64,000 nt of DNA, taken from NCBI RefSeq assembly GCF_001659605.2, contig NC_035164.2, positions 10,750,994 to 10,814,993 of the forward strand. Direction: 5' to 3'. This document shows positions 35,158 through 45,749 of this stretch, piece by piece. Position 1 is the stretch's first letter. The number at the start of each line of letters is the position of its first letter. The stretch comes from Manihot esculenta (Eukaryota > Streptophyta > Magnoliopsida > Malpighiales > Euphorbiaceae). A program made the translations under genes and the position numbers. The notes under the pieces are model-generated. The model saw only the letters and a list, made by a program, of their open reading frames with translations, was not told where the DNA came from and made no database searches.

Positions 35158-37343
35158 TGTAATACCCGGCTAGACTCCGGTATCGGAATTCCTACCGTCC
35201 GGTGGAATCTCGGATGTCAGAAGCCTCTAGTAGGGTAGAAACATGTTTTCATAAAATGTTTTAATGTATTCCATGGTTTTAAGTAAAAAGGAAATGAGTT
35301 TTTGCATGAAAACAACCTTGGAGGAAAACCCAGGTTCGGCCGCCGAATCTCAAGTTTGGCCGCCGAACATACATGCATTTCGGGTGTGCTTTAGGCCCCC
35401 GAAGGCATAAGTGAGGAAAGTCCAGGTTCGGTCGCCGAACCTCAAGTTCGGCCGCCGAACATGGCATGCATGCGGAGGCACGTTCGGCCCCCGAACGTGG
35501 CCTGGCCAGCCACTATAAAAGGGTCCCTTAGCCGAAATGGGCGAGCTTTTCTCCCCATTTTCGGCCAAGGTGAGCTCTCCGCCATTCCTCACCAATCTTT
35601 GAGCTTTTCCTTCAAATCTTTCACGATTTTCACAAGTTTTCATCTTGGTTTGAAGAGTTTCAAGTTTTGAGCAAGTTTTGGAGTTTTGAGGTTCAAGAAC
35701 TCAAATCTCTCCCATCTCCGAGTTTAGGATGTCTCTCTCTCGATCTTCAAGAGGTAAGAGCCGATCTTAAACTCATTGCATGTTTAAAGTAAGTTTTATG
35801 TAAGATCTATGAGGTAGAATGCATGTTTAGCTTATGGTTAGGTTTATGAGCTTATGTTGTGTTTTTGAGCAATGTGTTGTTGTTGTGTGTTGTAGTTGGG
35901 GTTTAAGTTAGTTTGAAGCCCCTAGGAGCCAATGTATGTATATTTGCATGAGTTGAATGAGTTATATGCATGTTGGAAGGGGAAGGAGAGGTTTTGTGCA
36001 AAGGGAACCAAGTTTCTGCCCTTTGGCAGAAACCAGGTTCGGCAGCCGAAGGACTTTCGGCCGCCGAACCTGCCTGGGAGGCAGGCCTTTCGGCTGCCCA
36101 AGTTGCCCCCGAAAAGAGACTTTCGTCTCTATCTGGGACTTTCGGCCGCCGAAGGTGCCGCCGAACCTGCCCTGTTCAGCCTTCCTTTGCATGTTTTGTA
36201 TGATTATTTTAAGGTGTTTTAGGGGGTTTTTGGGGGATGTTTTCAGAGTCATGTTATAGTACGTTGGTCCCTCATTTGAGTCCACCTGTGTAGGTTCAAA
36301 CCCAAGGAACCGAGGACCTCAGCAGTGAGTCAGCTGCTTCTGTCAGTGTCAGAGCTAGCCAGAGGTGAGTAGAACTAAATTAAACTTTTTATCTTACGAA
36401 ATCAAATGCTTAAAGCATATTCATGCATCATGTTTATATGTAATAGGTTGATTGCATTAGTTACACGAATATGTTGCATTGCATAAAATGTTGTTGATGC
36501 GGGTGAATGTTGAATGATCCATTAGCCCTCATATGTTATGACATGATGATATGATATGGAAGTCCAGGTGTGGCCTGCACTACGCCCCTGGCATTATGTA
36601 AGAGAAAGACCGGACGTGGCCTGCACTACGCCCCCGGCACCATGGATTATGTATGTTATGTTATGTATAAGAGAAAGACCAGGTGTGGCCTGCACTACGC
36701 CCCTGGCATGATTGGAATATGTAGAGGGCTAAATGGTGACAAGTTCATCCTTGATATGATTAGTTGTGATGTGATGCATTTCATGTTATCATATGTTTAA
36801 ATGTTTTTTTATTCTGCTCACTGGGTTCTTGTAGCTCACCCCTTTTCCCTAATCCCCCCAGGATTGCAGGTACGGGCTAGACAGAGAAGTCAAGAAGAGT
36901 AAAGTCATGCTTGTAATAGATAGAAAGTGGACATGATAAATTGTAAAATGATGTAAAGTTTGAATAGTCATGTTATGTATAATGATATTGAGGATTAGAA
37001 GTTGTGCTTGACCCTATGGATGTTGTTATCCCTTTTATTACATGATCTTAGATGTTTGATGATGTAGATGTAAACCAACTCAACACATGTTATGCCACCC
37101 ATTCGGGGCATTGATGAGATCCCACAGAGGGGTCAAGGTTATGGTTATGTTTATGTTCAGTGCATGCACAGGTTGAGTTTGGTGTTTGAATGAAAGAAAA
37201 GTTTTAATTTTTATGTATGTTGTTGATCATGTATGGGATTAAACAGGTTTACAGGTTGCATGTAAGGCTTGCTACGGGTCCCGGCGGCCTTAAGCCGACC
37301 TGGATCCTAGCGTCGGTAACGGTCCAATTTTCGGGTCGTTACA
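35158..37343 (+). repeat. Element 2, 3' LTR (2186 bp)
   Basis: TGTAATACCC...GTCGTTACA, followed by the ctagg duplication. Pairs with 11316-13534. The copies differ by scattered substitutions and by whole palindrome-bearing units. Confidence 0.92.
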
Positions 37344-38785
37344 CTAGGAGCTTGTTTGCTTGAGTATGCATGTTGTAGATCACGTTTATGCATGTTTGAA
37401 AGGTTTGGGAGGCGTTTGTGCATGTTGGAGTTGAGTTTCTGCCACTTTGGAGAAACTCAGGTTCGGCAGCTGAATGGACTTTCGGCCGCCGAACCCGCTT
37501 GTGGAGGCAACCTTCGGCTGCCGAAGCCTGTCCCCGAAAGAGGACTTTCGTCTCTGGAGGGCAGTTTCGGCCGCCGAAACTGCCGCCGAACATGCATGAG
37601 TTTCGTCTCTGTCTGGGAGTTTCGGCCGCCGAAGGTGCCGCCGAACCTGCCTGACTTTCGGCTCTGGAGGGACTTTCGGCCGCCGAACCTGCCCCCGAAA
37701 GTGCCCTGTCCAGCCATTTCTTGCATGTTTTCTATGATCGTTTTGAGGTGTTTTAGGGGGTTTTTGGGGGATGTTTTAGAGTAATGTTTATGTATGTTTG
37801 GTCCCTCATCTGAGTCCACCTGTGTAGGTTCGGACCCGAGGAACTGAGGAGGTCAGTAGTGCTAGCTGCTTCAGAGTCCTTAGAGCATCAGCTAGAGGTG
37901 AGTGGAACAGAACTATGCTTTAAATTTTAATAAAATGTTTAGCATGATCCATGCATCATAAATGTTATGTTTACGTAGGTTGTATTGCATTAGTAATCAC
38001 GAATATGATGCATTGCATTTTTATTGTTGATGTGGATGGATGTTGGATGACCCACTAGCTCTCAGTATGTAACATATAAAGTCCAGGGCTGCCCATGCCA
38101 CGCGTCCTGACACCATGTTATGAAGTCCCGGGCTGCCCATGCCACGCGTCCGGGAAAATGCATGATTGTTTAAGGAAATGAGAGTTATTGGTGACTAGTC
38201 CATCCTTGATGTGAAATGTTTGTGCTATGATGCATTCCATGAAAGCATGAATAATTAAAATATTTTATGGTTCTGCTCACTGGGCTTTTTAGCTCACCCC
38301 GTTCCCTTAACCCCCAGGTCTGCAGGTACAGGATAGAGCAGGAGATCGGATATAGTAAAGTTTTGGTTATGTAATAGCTAGTAGTGGACATGATGGATGT
38401 TGTAATGTAATGATGGGTTATGTAATGTAATGACGGTATTGAGGTTTAGAAGTATGCTTGACCCTAGCTGTGTAATCCCTTTATGAATGCATGATCTTTT
38501 ATTGATGTATATGTTTTACCAAACTTAATGCATGGTTATGGCACCCCATTGGAGCATTGATGAGGACTCCATGGTGGGGTTAATGTTAATGTCTATGTTA
38601 ATGCATGCACAGGATGAGTTTGGTGCATGAATGAAAAGAAAAGTTTTAATTTTTATGTATGTTGTTGATCATGTATGGGATTAAACAGGTTCACAGGATG
38701 TATATTAGGCTTGCTACGGGTCCCGGCGGCCTTAAGCCGATCTGGATCCTAGCGCCGGTAGCGGTCCGATTTCCGGGCTGTTACA
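37344..38785 (+). repeat. Element 1, 3' LTR, second part
   Basis: Begins with the second ctagg and is colinear with 3773-5215 of the 5' LTR, including palindrome cluster 2 and the two-unit minisatellite. It ends CGGGCTGTTACA and is followed by attat. Confidence 0.93.
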
Positions 38786-40469
38786 ATTATATTATCTTAA
38801 AATACATTATATCAATTTACATTACATGTTCACGCTAACATGCTAATCTATTACAAAACATAACATTAACCCTTGCCGACTTCCCGCACTACCTCAGACC
38901 TGCAAACCTGGGGGGTTACAGAGAGAGGTGAGCTAAAAAACCCAGTGAGCAGAATAATAAATATTATAATAAAATATGCTTTTATGGAATGCGTCACAGG
39001 ACAAACAATTCACATCACCGATGGACATGACCCAAAACTCCCTCTGCTCTGTGCCCGGCCCTTGAAGGAGCTCCTCAGGACTTCTGTAACATATCATAAC
39101 TAGAGCTAGTGGGTCGCCTCGGTCCATCCACATTAACAGCAAATTATGCAATGCAACATCTTCGTGAAGTCTAATGCAACAACCTATTACATATACATGG
39201 TATTCATGATGCGTGAACATGCTTAAAACATTTGAGTTAGTTCTACTCACCTCAGACAGACGCTGGACTGACTCTGCAACGGTTAACACTGCTGGCCTCC
39301 TCGGTTCCTCGAGTCCGATCCTACACAGGTGGACTCAAATGAGGGACCAAACACACTCTAACAAGACTCTAAACAACTCCCCAAAAACCCCCTAAAATAT
39401 CACCAAAGTATGCATAAGAAACAATCAAGAAAGCGCTGGACAGGGTACTTTCGGCGGCACCTTCGGCGACCGAAAGTCCCTTCCAGACCCGAAAGCCATG
39501 CATCTTCGAGGGCACTTTCGGCGGCCGAAAGTCCTTCCAGAGCCGAAAGTCAGGCACCTTCGGTGGCAGGTTCGGCGGCCGAAGCCTCTCACAGATCCGA
39601 AAGTCCTGGCCTTTGGGGGCACGTTAGGCGGCCAAAGGCTGCCTCCCGTGCAGGTTCGGCGGCCGAACATGCCTTCGGCGGCCGAACCTGGTTCCTTCCG
39701 AACGGCAGGTCCGAATCTGTCACAAGCAAAACCAACCCCAAAACAACCCAAAACCTCGCATGCTCTCTCCCAAACATGCATACACACTCCCACATGCATA
39801 TAGGGGCATAAACTAGCTTAAACCCCAACACAAACATCACATAAACATACATTGGGCATAAAACCCATATAAACCCTAACATGCACATCTATCCACACAC
39901 AAGCATCAAAACTTCTTAAAACTTCATTAAAACATAAAGGAAGGCAAGAATCTACACTTATCTCTTGAAGATCGAGGGTTGGTGCGACCCGAACGTGGAG
40001 ATGTGGAGGACAAGAGCTCCGAAGGTCTCCAAGTTCCAAAACCTTAATCTAAGCTTAAAACTCTTCAAAACGATGATAAAACTCATAAAAACCTTGGGAG
40101 GTTGAAGGAAAAACATGAAATCAACCAAAGGAGGGCATGAACTCACCTTAGCTCGAGAATGGGGAGAAAACTTGCCCATTTTCGGTCTGAAGGCCTTTTA
40201 TAGGTGGCTGAGCAGAACACCTTCGGAAGCCAAACTAGCTCCCGAAACACCCTCGTGTTCGGCAGCCGAACCTAGGTTCCTCCTCCAAGGCCTTTTCTTT
40301 CAAAACTCAAATTTCTTTCTTATTAGAACCATGAAATCATGTGAAAACATTTTTGAAAAAACATACTTTTACCACTCTAGAAGGCTCCGGTATCTTGGAA
40401 TTCCAAATTCCAACGGAGATTCCGCAGGAAGGTAGGGATTCCGATGCCGGGATCTAGCTGGGTATTACA
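38786..40469 (-). repeat. Element 0, 3' LTR, main part
   Basis: Continues 2637-3017 after element 1. With the duplication removed the LTR is about 2060 bp. Palindromes at about 39450-39690. A TATA-like tataaaa lies on the minus strand near 40196-40202. The minus-strand start TGTAATACCC is at 40469. Confidence 0.87.
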
Positions 40470-40484
40470 ATCTCCCTCCCTTAA

Positions 40485-40506
40485 GAACATTCGTCCCCAA
40501 ATGTTC
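40485..40506 (-). promoter_or_regulatory. PPT-proximal hairpin of element 0
   Basis: Nine-base arms around a GGGA loop on the minus strand. One pair is a G/T (G-U in RNA) wobble. It lies next to the polypurine tract complement at about 40470-40483. Confidence 0.7.
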
Positions 40507-40555
40507 AAACAACAAACAAACAAGCAAGCAAGTAAGCAAAGCCTAAAAACCTCTC

Positions 40556-41056
40556 TTATAAGAGATACGGGTACTGCTGGAGTATGGACTCCCGGGTCTC
40601 TCAGGTGCACTTGCCCATATCGTGGTGATTCCAAAGAACTATCACCATCAGAATTTCTTGTTCCTTAGCTTCCTGACTTGTGTGTCTATGATCCGCACTG
40701 GCTGCACAACATAGGTGAGACTTCCTGAAATCTCTACCTCCGGTTCTTTAAGAACCTTACTTGGATCTGACACAAACTTCTATAACACAGAAACATGAAA
40801 ATCCGAATGGATTTTCTCCATCGAAGCAGGTAAATCTAGCTTATAAGATATATCCCCAATCCTTTGCAGGACTTCGAAGGGTTCGATGTATCTTGGAGCT
40901 ATTTTACCCTTCTCCCATAACGAATCACTCCCTACATAGGAGACACCTTAGCAATACTCCAACCTCCTCCTGAAACTCAACACGCTTCCACTGCGCTACT
41001 CTGATCCTTTCTCTAACCTTCAACAGGTGGTACCCGAATCTCAGATCTATCTTGTC
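40556..41056 (-). pseudogene. Element 0 pol stump
   Basis: Chromodomain-like tail and post-integrase region (SILQQYPYLL then TAA at 40556-40558 in minus reading), with frame breaks. At about 41010 the sequence jumps from the region after integrase straight to RT residues (KIDLRFGYHLL), so most of RT, RNase H and integrase are deleted. Homology ends near 41056 where the unrelated coiled-coil gene begins. 5' LTR, gag and PBS are absent. Confidence 0.8.
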
Positions 41057-42668
41057 CCAGCTCCCAAGAGGTCCCGGGCCTCCAAGCGTTCGGCCCCCGC
41101 TTTGCCTTCGCTCGAGAAGGAAAAAACTCCGGTGGTGCCTCTGCTTTCTGCCCCTGATAACGACATCCTGAATGCAGAGGACATCACCCATCAGTCTCCG
41201 GCGAGCGTGGTCGTGGAAATTCTCCGGGAGCGAATGTTTGGCGGGGTGACCGAGGCTTCAAACCCTTACTTACTTGCTCTCACTAGCCTTTTGGCCAGCT
41301 CTACTCGAGAGCAAGTAGCGTTCCGGTCTCGAACTCGGGGGGAGCTTGGAGATACAATCAGGGAGATGCTTCTGATGGTAAGTCGTCCCTTCTAATTTTT
41401 GCTTTTATTTTGGTTCTCTTTGTTTCTCCGTCTTAACGGTTTTTTCTTTGTACTAGGTGATGGGCCTCTTCATGAAGGTGGATGCTCGTGACCACTCTCT
41501 CCGAGAGTCTGTAGATCGCCGGATTGAGGAGGCATGCCTAAAGGAGAACTTGTCTGCCACCAGTGATGCCAGGGGCAATCTTGCGGCGGCCCACGAGCAT
41601 TCGAAGTCCTTACAGGTAGAGCTGCCGTATACCCTGGACGCTCTCAATAGAGCTGATGAGAAGGCAGCTGCGGCAGAAATTCATTGTGACGAAGCTTTGA
41701 AACAACTGTCTTCCCTGGAAGAGGTCCGGTGGGAGAGGGACGAGGCTGTGAGCCAAAAGAACGAGGCCTGGCACCAATACGAGGCCTTAAAGGTAGAATC
41801 TGAGGCAGCCCAGACTCATTATGACGCTGTGATGACCCAAAGGGAGGAAGCCTTGGCTCGGGTAGTGGTTCTTGAGCAAGAGCTGAGCAAGCGTGCTGAT
41901 AATATCAAAGACCTGACCTTGGCGGCAGAGGAATCTAAATTTCAGAATCAACAACTCTGCCAAGAAGTTAGCGCTTTGGAGAAGAGATGCTCAGCCCTAC
42001 TTGAGGACTCTAAGCTCGCGGAAGATAAGGTCCAGTTGGAGTGTGAGGAGCGCCTGAGGGAGTACAAGGAGTCAGCATAGCTGAAAAAAGAGATCGAGCA
42101 GGCCTGTGAAGCTCGTCTTCAAAGTTACAAGGACTCTTCTGAGTTAAAGGCAACGATAGCCGAGGCCTGCGAGGCGCGACTTGCGGAATACAAAGCCTCT
42201 AACGAGATGAAGAATGCAATATGGAACAAGGGCTTCCGCATGTTCGTCTCCAGTTTCAATCGGGGCTTGAGGAAAGCCAGGCATGCCCCTTCCATCCCGC
42301 TTGCTGAACTCCGAGCTCTCGAGGTAAACTCTGATGGCGAGGAGGTGCATTACGGGGAGGATGATAGACCCTTGCCCAAAGGAGTTCCTCACACTGCAAC
42401 TGGGTCTCTTGGAGAGGGCACCGAGCTTGAGGAGGGGGATGAGCAGGAAAAGAGTGATGCCAGGCCTCAAGAAGAAGGTGCCAAATCTCCTGAGGACGCC
42501 GGACCCTCCGGGAGAGAAATCATGCCCTTTGTGGGTGATGGGGGGTCAGAACAGCAGAATACTGGCCCTCTTAAGACTAGTAGTGTAGATGATGATGTAA
42601 ATAATGAAGCTCCTAGGAATGTAAGTCCTTTACGGACAATTTTTCCCCCCATAGTATTAGATGATTAG
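41057..42668 (+). pseudogene. Coiled-coil, acidic-tailed transposon-type protein gene, 5'-truncated, one nonsense codon
   Basis: Two exons: about 41057-41377 and 41457-42668, with a 79-bp phase-0 intron. The protein has a Pro/Lys/Ser-rich lead, a short globular part (SVVVEILRERMFGG...), a long Glu/Ala/Lys coiled coil (exon 2 to about 42220), a conserved-looking block (AIWNKGFRMFVSSFNRGLRKA), and an acidic disordered C-terminus ending at TAG 42666-42668. A TAG at 42078-42080 interrupts the coiled coil, and the frame continues unchanged beyond it. The N-terminus is lost at the junction with element 0. Residues before about 41057 in the open frame are antisense pol. It resembles coiled-coil proteins annotated in plants as putative gypsy-type transposon proteins; no enzyme motif is visible and the function is unknown. 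Confidence 0.6.
41378..41456 (+). other. Predicted intron of the coiled-coil gene
   Basis: Donor ATG|GTAAGT and acceptor TTTGTACTAG|GTG, with a T-rich stretch before the acceptor. Removing 79 bp keeps the frame (phase 0), and the coiled-coil protein continues immediately. Confidence 0.75.
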
Positions 42669-43284
42669 GTGAAATTGTAACTTCCTTTCTTTTCAATTAA
42701 TGAAATATAACTTTCATTTGTGTTTATGCTTTGAATTATTTTCGCTTTTCTTTATCTTTTTTATTAAATTGAGCCATCTAATCCATCCAAGACTTAATCT
42801 ATTTTCTCTATTTGTAAATATTATCCGAGCTGGCTTATCCTCAAGAAACCTTCCAATAATATGCTTATTCAATAACCTTTTAAAGGGTTAAGTTATACTG
42901 GACTGGTCAACTCTATCACTATCCTTTCTCCCCGTGGACCCATCTGGGCTGGAATTTTAGTGGCCGACTATACTTCTGTTTCGTGAATTTCTTCAATCCG
43001 ATTAAGACAATCTTGTGAATAATTGTGAGCACGTGTGTATAACTTACATGCAATTAAAGCAAGTCAAATCATGTACCTTCTTAGCATGTTGAGCCCAACT
43101 CCCATGTTTTGTTCTTCGTCCTACGTTGAGTGGAACTGAGGCTATGGTTTTACTCGCTGCTTTGTGCCTTCAATTTATTTTGCCTGGGTCAGAGAGGATT
43201 TGTAACCCCTACTCTGCCATTTGCCTTCCCCGAGCCTTGATTATTCTCTCGCTTGATTCTTCCGAGCTCCAATCTGTGTATCTC
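42669..43284. other. AT-rich stretch between the coiled-coil gene and the tandem array
   Basis: Probably 3' noncoding sequence of the same transposon. An AATTAATGAAATATAA-type possible polyadenylation region lies near 42697-42712. I recognise no coding sequence. Confidence 0.4.
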
Positions 43285-43433
43285 AGCTCGGGATTGTGGT
43301 GCCGGGGGCATTTGGAGAGCCCGATCACCTATCTCACTGAGGTCTTGCGCTAGATTCAGGCACTTTGGCCTTACTGTCGCTTCATCGTCGCAGCTGATTT
43401 TGTGGTTCCGAGGGCGCTTGGGGAGCCCGATCA
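43285..43433. repeat. 106-bp tandem array, left part
   Basis: About 1.3 units, somewhat diverged, ending gatca (43429-43433), where element 5 inserted. The array continues at 53213. Confidence 0.85.
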
Positions 43434-45649
43434 TGTAACGACCCGAAAATATGACCGCTACCGGCGCTAGGATCCAGATCGGCTTAAGGCCGCCGGGACC
43501 CGTAGCAAGCCTGGCATATAACCTGTAAACCTGTATAATCCCATACATGATCCACAACATACATAAAAATTAAAACTTTTCTTTACATGAACATCAACCA
43601 AACTCAACCTGTGCATAAACATTAACATAGCATTGATCCCTCTGTGGGATCTCATCAGTGCCCCCAAGGGGTGACATAACATACGTTGAGTTGGTTTACA
43701 TAAACATCGTAAAAATCTCTAAGATCATGTGTTAAAGGGATAGCACAATCTATGGTCAAGCACACACTAACATCCATAAACCTCATTACATAACTATACT
43801 GTACTTTTACATTACAATTTGATCATGTCCATTGCTAGCTATTACATAAGCATAACTTCTTTACTCTATCCGGACTCCCGCACTATACTGTACCTGCAAG
43901 CTTGGGGGTAAAGGGAGAGGGGTGAGCTAAAAGCCCAGTGAGCTGAACTATAAAACATTTTAACACTATGCTTTAATGAAATGCATCATAACACAGACAA
44001 TTCACATAAGGGTTGGGTGAACTTGTCACCAATTAGTCCAAGCTAACATGGTGCCAGGCCGTAGCATGGGGTCCTGGTCTTCCTGTCATACATACATTAC
44101 TTACCATTATTCCAGGGCCTCCTCTGGGCTCCTGGTCTTCGAGTCCACAATCGTGCCAGGCCGTAGAATGGGGTCCTGGTCTTTCATTTCCGTGCCAGGC
44201 CGTAGAATGGGGTCCTGGTCTTCCTGTCATGGACTAATTGGGTCATCCAACATTCACCCACATCAACAACACATGATGCAAGGCGGCATATTCGTGAAAC
44301 TAATGCAATCACCCTATTGCATGATCATGATGCATGAAACATGATAAAACATTTAATTTAAAAGATTAAGTTTAGTTCCACTCACCTCTGGCTAACTCTG
44401 ACAACACCGAAGCAGCTGACCTCACTGCTGGGGTCCTCGGTTCTTCGGGTCCGAACCTACACAGGTGGACTCAAATGAGGGACCAAACATAATTGAACAT
44501 AACTCTAAAATACTCCCCAAAAACCCCCTAAAACATCATGAAAACATCACATAAAAACATGCAAGAAATGGCTGAACAGAGTACTTTCGGCGGCAGGTTC
44601 GGCGGCCGAAAGTCCCTCCAGAGCCGAAAGTCAGGCAGGTTCGGCGGCACCTTCGGCGGCCGAACCTCCCAGACAGATCCTAAAGTCTTCTTTCGGGGGC
44701 AAGTTTCGGCAGCCGAATGCTGCCTCCACAAGGGGGTTCGGCGGCCGAAACTCCCTTCGGCGGCCGAACCTGGTTTCTGCCAGAAGGGCAGAAACTTGGT
44801 TCACATGAACTCCTTGCCTCCCAAAACCTCAAATCATGCATAAATCTCAACCAAAACATGCATACAAGTTCCTAGGGGTCTCAAACAGTCATATACCCCA
44901 ACTACAACACTTCAAACACACACAATCAACACACATTGTTCAAAACATCAATATTAACCCATAACTCAACATATAACCTAACATGCATTTCTACCCATAG
45001 ATCTTGCATAAAACTTATTTAAAACACATAAGGAGCTTAAGATCGGCTCTTACCTCTTGAAGATCGAGAGGGAGACGACCTAAACTTGGAGATCCACGAA
45101 AATGAGCTCCTGAGTTCCCAAAGCTCCAAAACTTGGTTTAAATGCTCAAAACTTGCAATGTGAGTTTAAAACTCAAGAAAAATGGAAGAGATTTGGAGGA
45201 AGAACACAAGAGTTGCAAAGGGAAGGTCGGAAGCTTGCTGTGGCCGAAAATGGGAGAAAACTCGCCCATTTCGGCTAAGTGCCCCTTTTATAGGTGGTTG
45301 GCCAGGCCACGTTCGGGGGCCGAATGCGCTTCCGCATCCATGCAATGTTCGGCGGCCGAACTTGACTTTCGGCGGCCAAAACTGGACTTCCCTAACTCAT
45401 GCTTTCGGGGGCCTAACGTGCCTCCAAAACGCATGCATGTTCGGCGGCCGAACTTGACTTTCGGCGGCCGAACCTGGGTTTTCCTCCAAGGACTTTTCAT
45501 GCAAAAACTCATTTAATTTCACACTTAAAATCATAAAACACATTAAAACATTTTTACAAAACATGATTCTACCCTTCTAGAAGTCTCCAGCATCCGAGAT
45601 TCCACCGGATGGTAGGAATTCTGGTACCGGAGTCTAGCCGGGTATTACA
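43434..45649 (-). repeat. Element 5, 3' LTR (2216 bp)
   Basis: Carries one more 19-bp palindrome unit (about 44738-44770) than the 5' LTR. Palindromes at about 44585-44770 and 45345-45475. Minisatellite of gtgccaggccgtagaatggg-type units at about 44050-44222. Confidence 0.93.
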
Positions 45650-45650
45650 T

Positions 45651-45686
45651 TCTCCCCCCCTTAAGAACATTCGTCCCCGAATGTTC
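45651..45686 (-). promoter_or_regulatory. Polypurine tract and adjacent hairpin of element 5
   Basis: On the minus strand the purine run (complement of 45651-45664) abuts the 3' LTR. A perfect nine-base-arm hairpin with GGGA loop occupies 45665-45686. Confidence 0.87.
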
Positions 45687-45749
45687 CTCAACTAGTACAT
45701 ACATAGCAAACAACATAGCATACATACATGAAATACATAGAGACTAACC

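Larger units (their letters stand above)
11316..37343 (+). mobile_element. Element 2: Tekay/Del-type element inside the 3' LTR of element 1
   Basis: Bounded by a perfect 5-bp duplication ctagg (11311-11315, 37344-37348). 5' LTR 11316-13534, PBS 13538-13550, gag-pol 13806-15958, then element 3 is inserted. Only the last codons of pol (34948-35049), PPT and 3' LTR 35158-37343 return on the far side. Two deletions have removed most of its pol: one of about 0.67 kb at 15622, the other at the 34944-34948 junction, which also took the end of element 3. Nonautonomous now. Confidence 0.9.
3018..38785 (+). mobile_element. Element 1: Tekay/Del-type Ty3/gypsy LTR retrotransposon carrying nested elements 2-4
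   Basis: A complete element in plus orientation: 5' LTR 3018-5215, PBS 5219-5231, gag-pol 5488-10434, PPT 10541-10553, and 3' LTR 10554-11315 continued at 37349-38785. The nested insertion 11316-37343 carries a perfect duplicated target (ctagg at 11311-11315 and 37344-37348). Without it the element is about 9.7 kb and the two LTRs are 2198 and about 2199 bp. Its own target duplication is attac/attat with one mismatch. Gag-pol is in one frame without indels but has seven nonsense codons, so the copy cannot move by itself. Nested copies 2-4 belong to the same superfamily. Confidence 0.92.

Noticed and set aside
41027..41056. Start codon and first residues of the coiled-coil open frame
   Set aside because: These bases match antisense RT of element 0, so the true N-terminus has been lost.
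44033..44230. Repetitive frame with GPHSTAWH words, also at 51616-51813
   Set aside because: Translation of the LTR minisatellite, not a gene.
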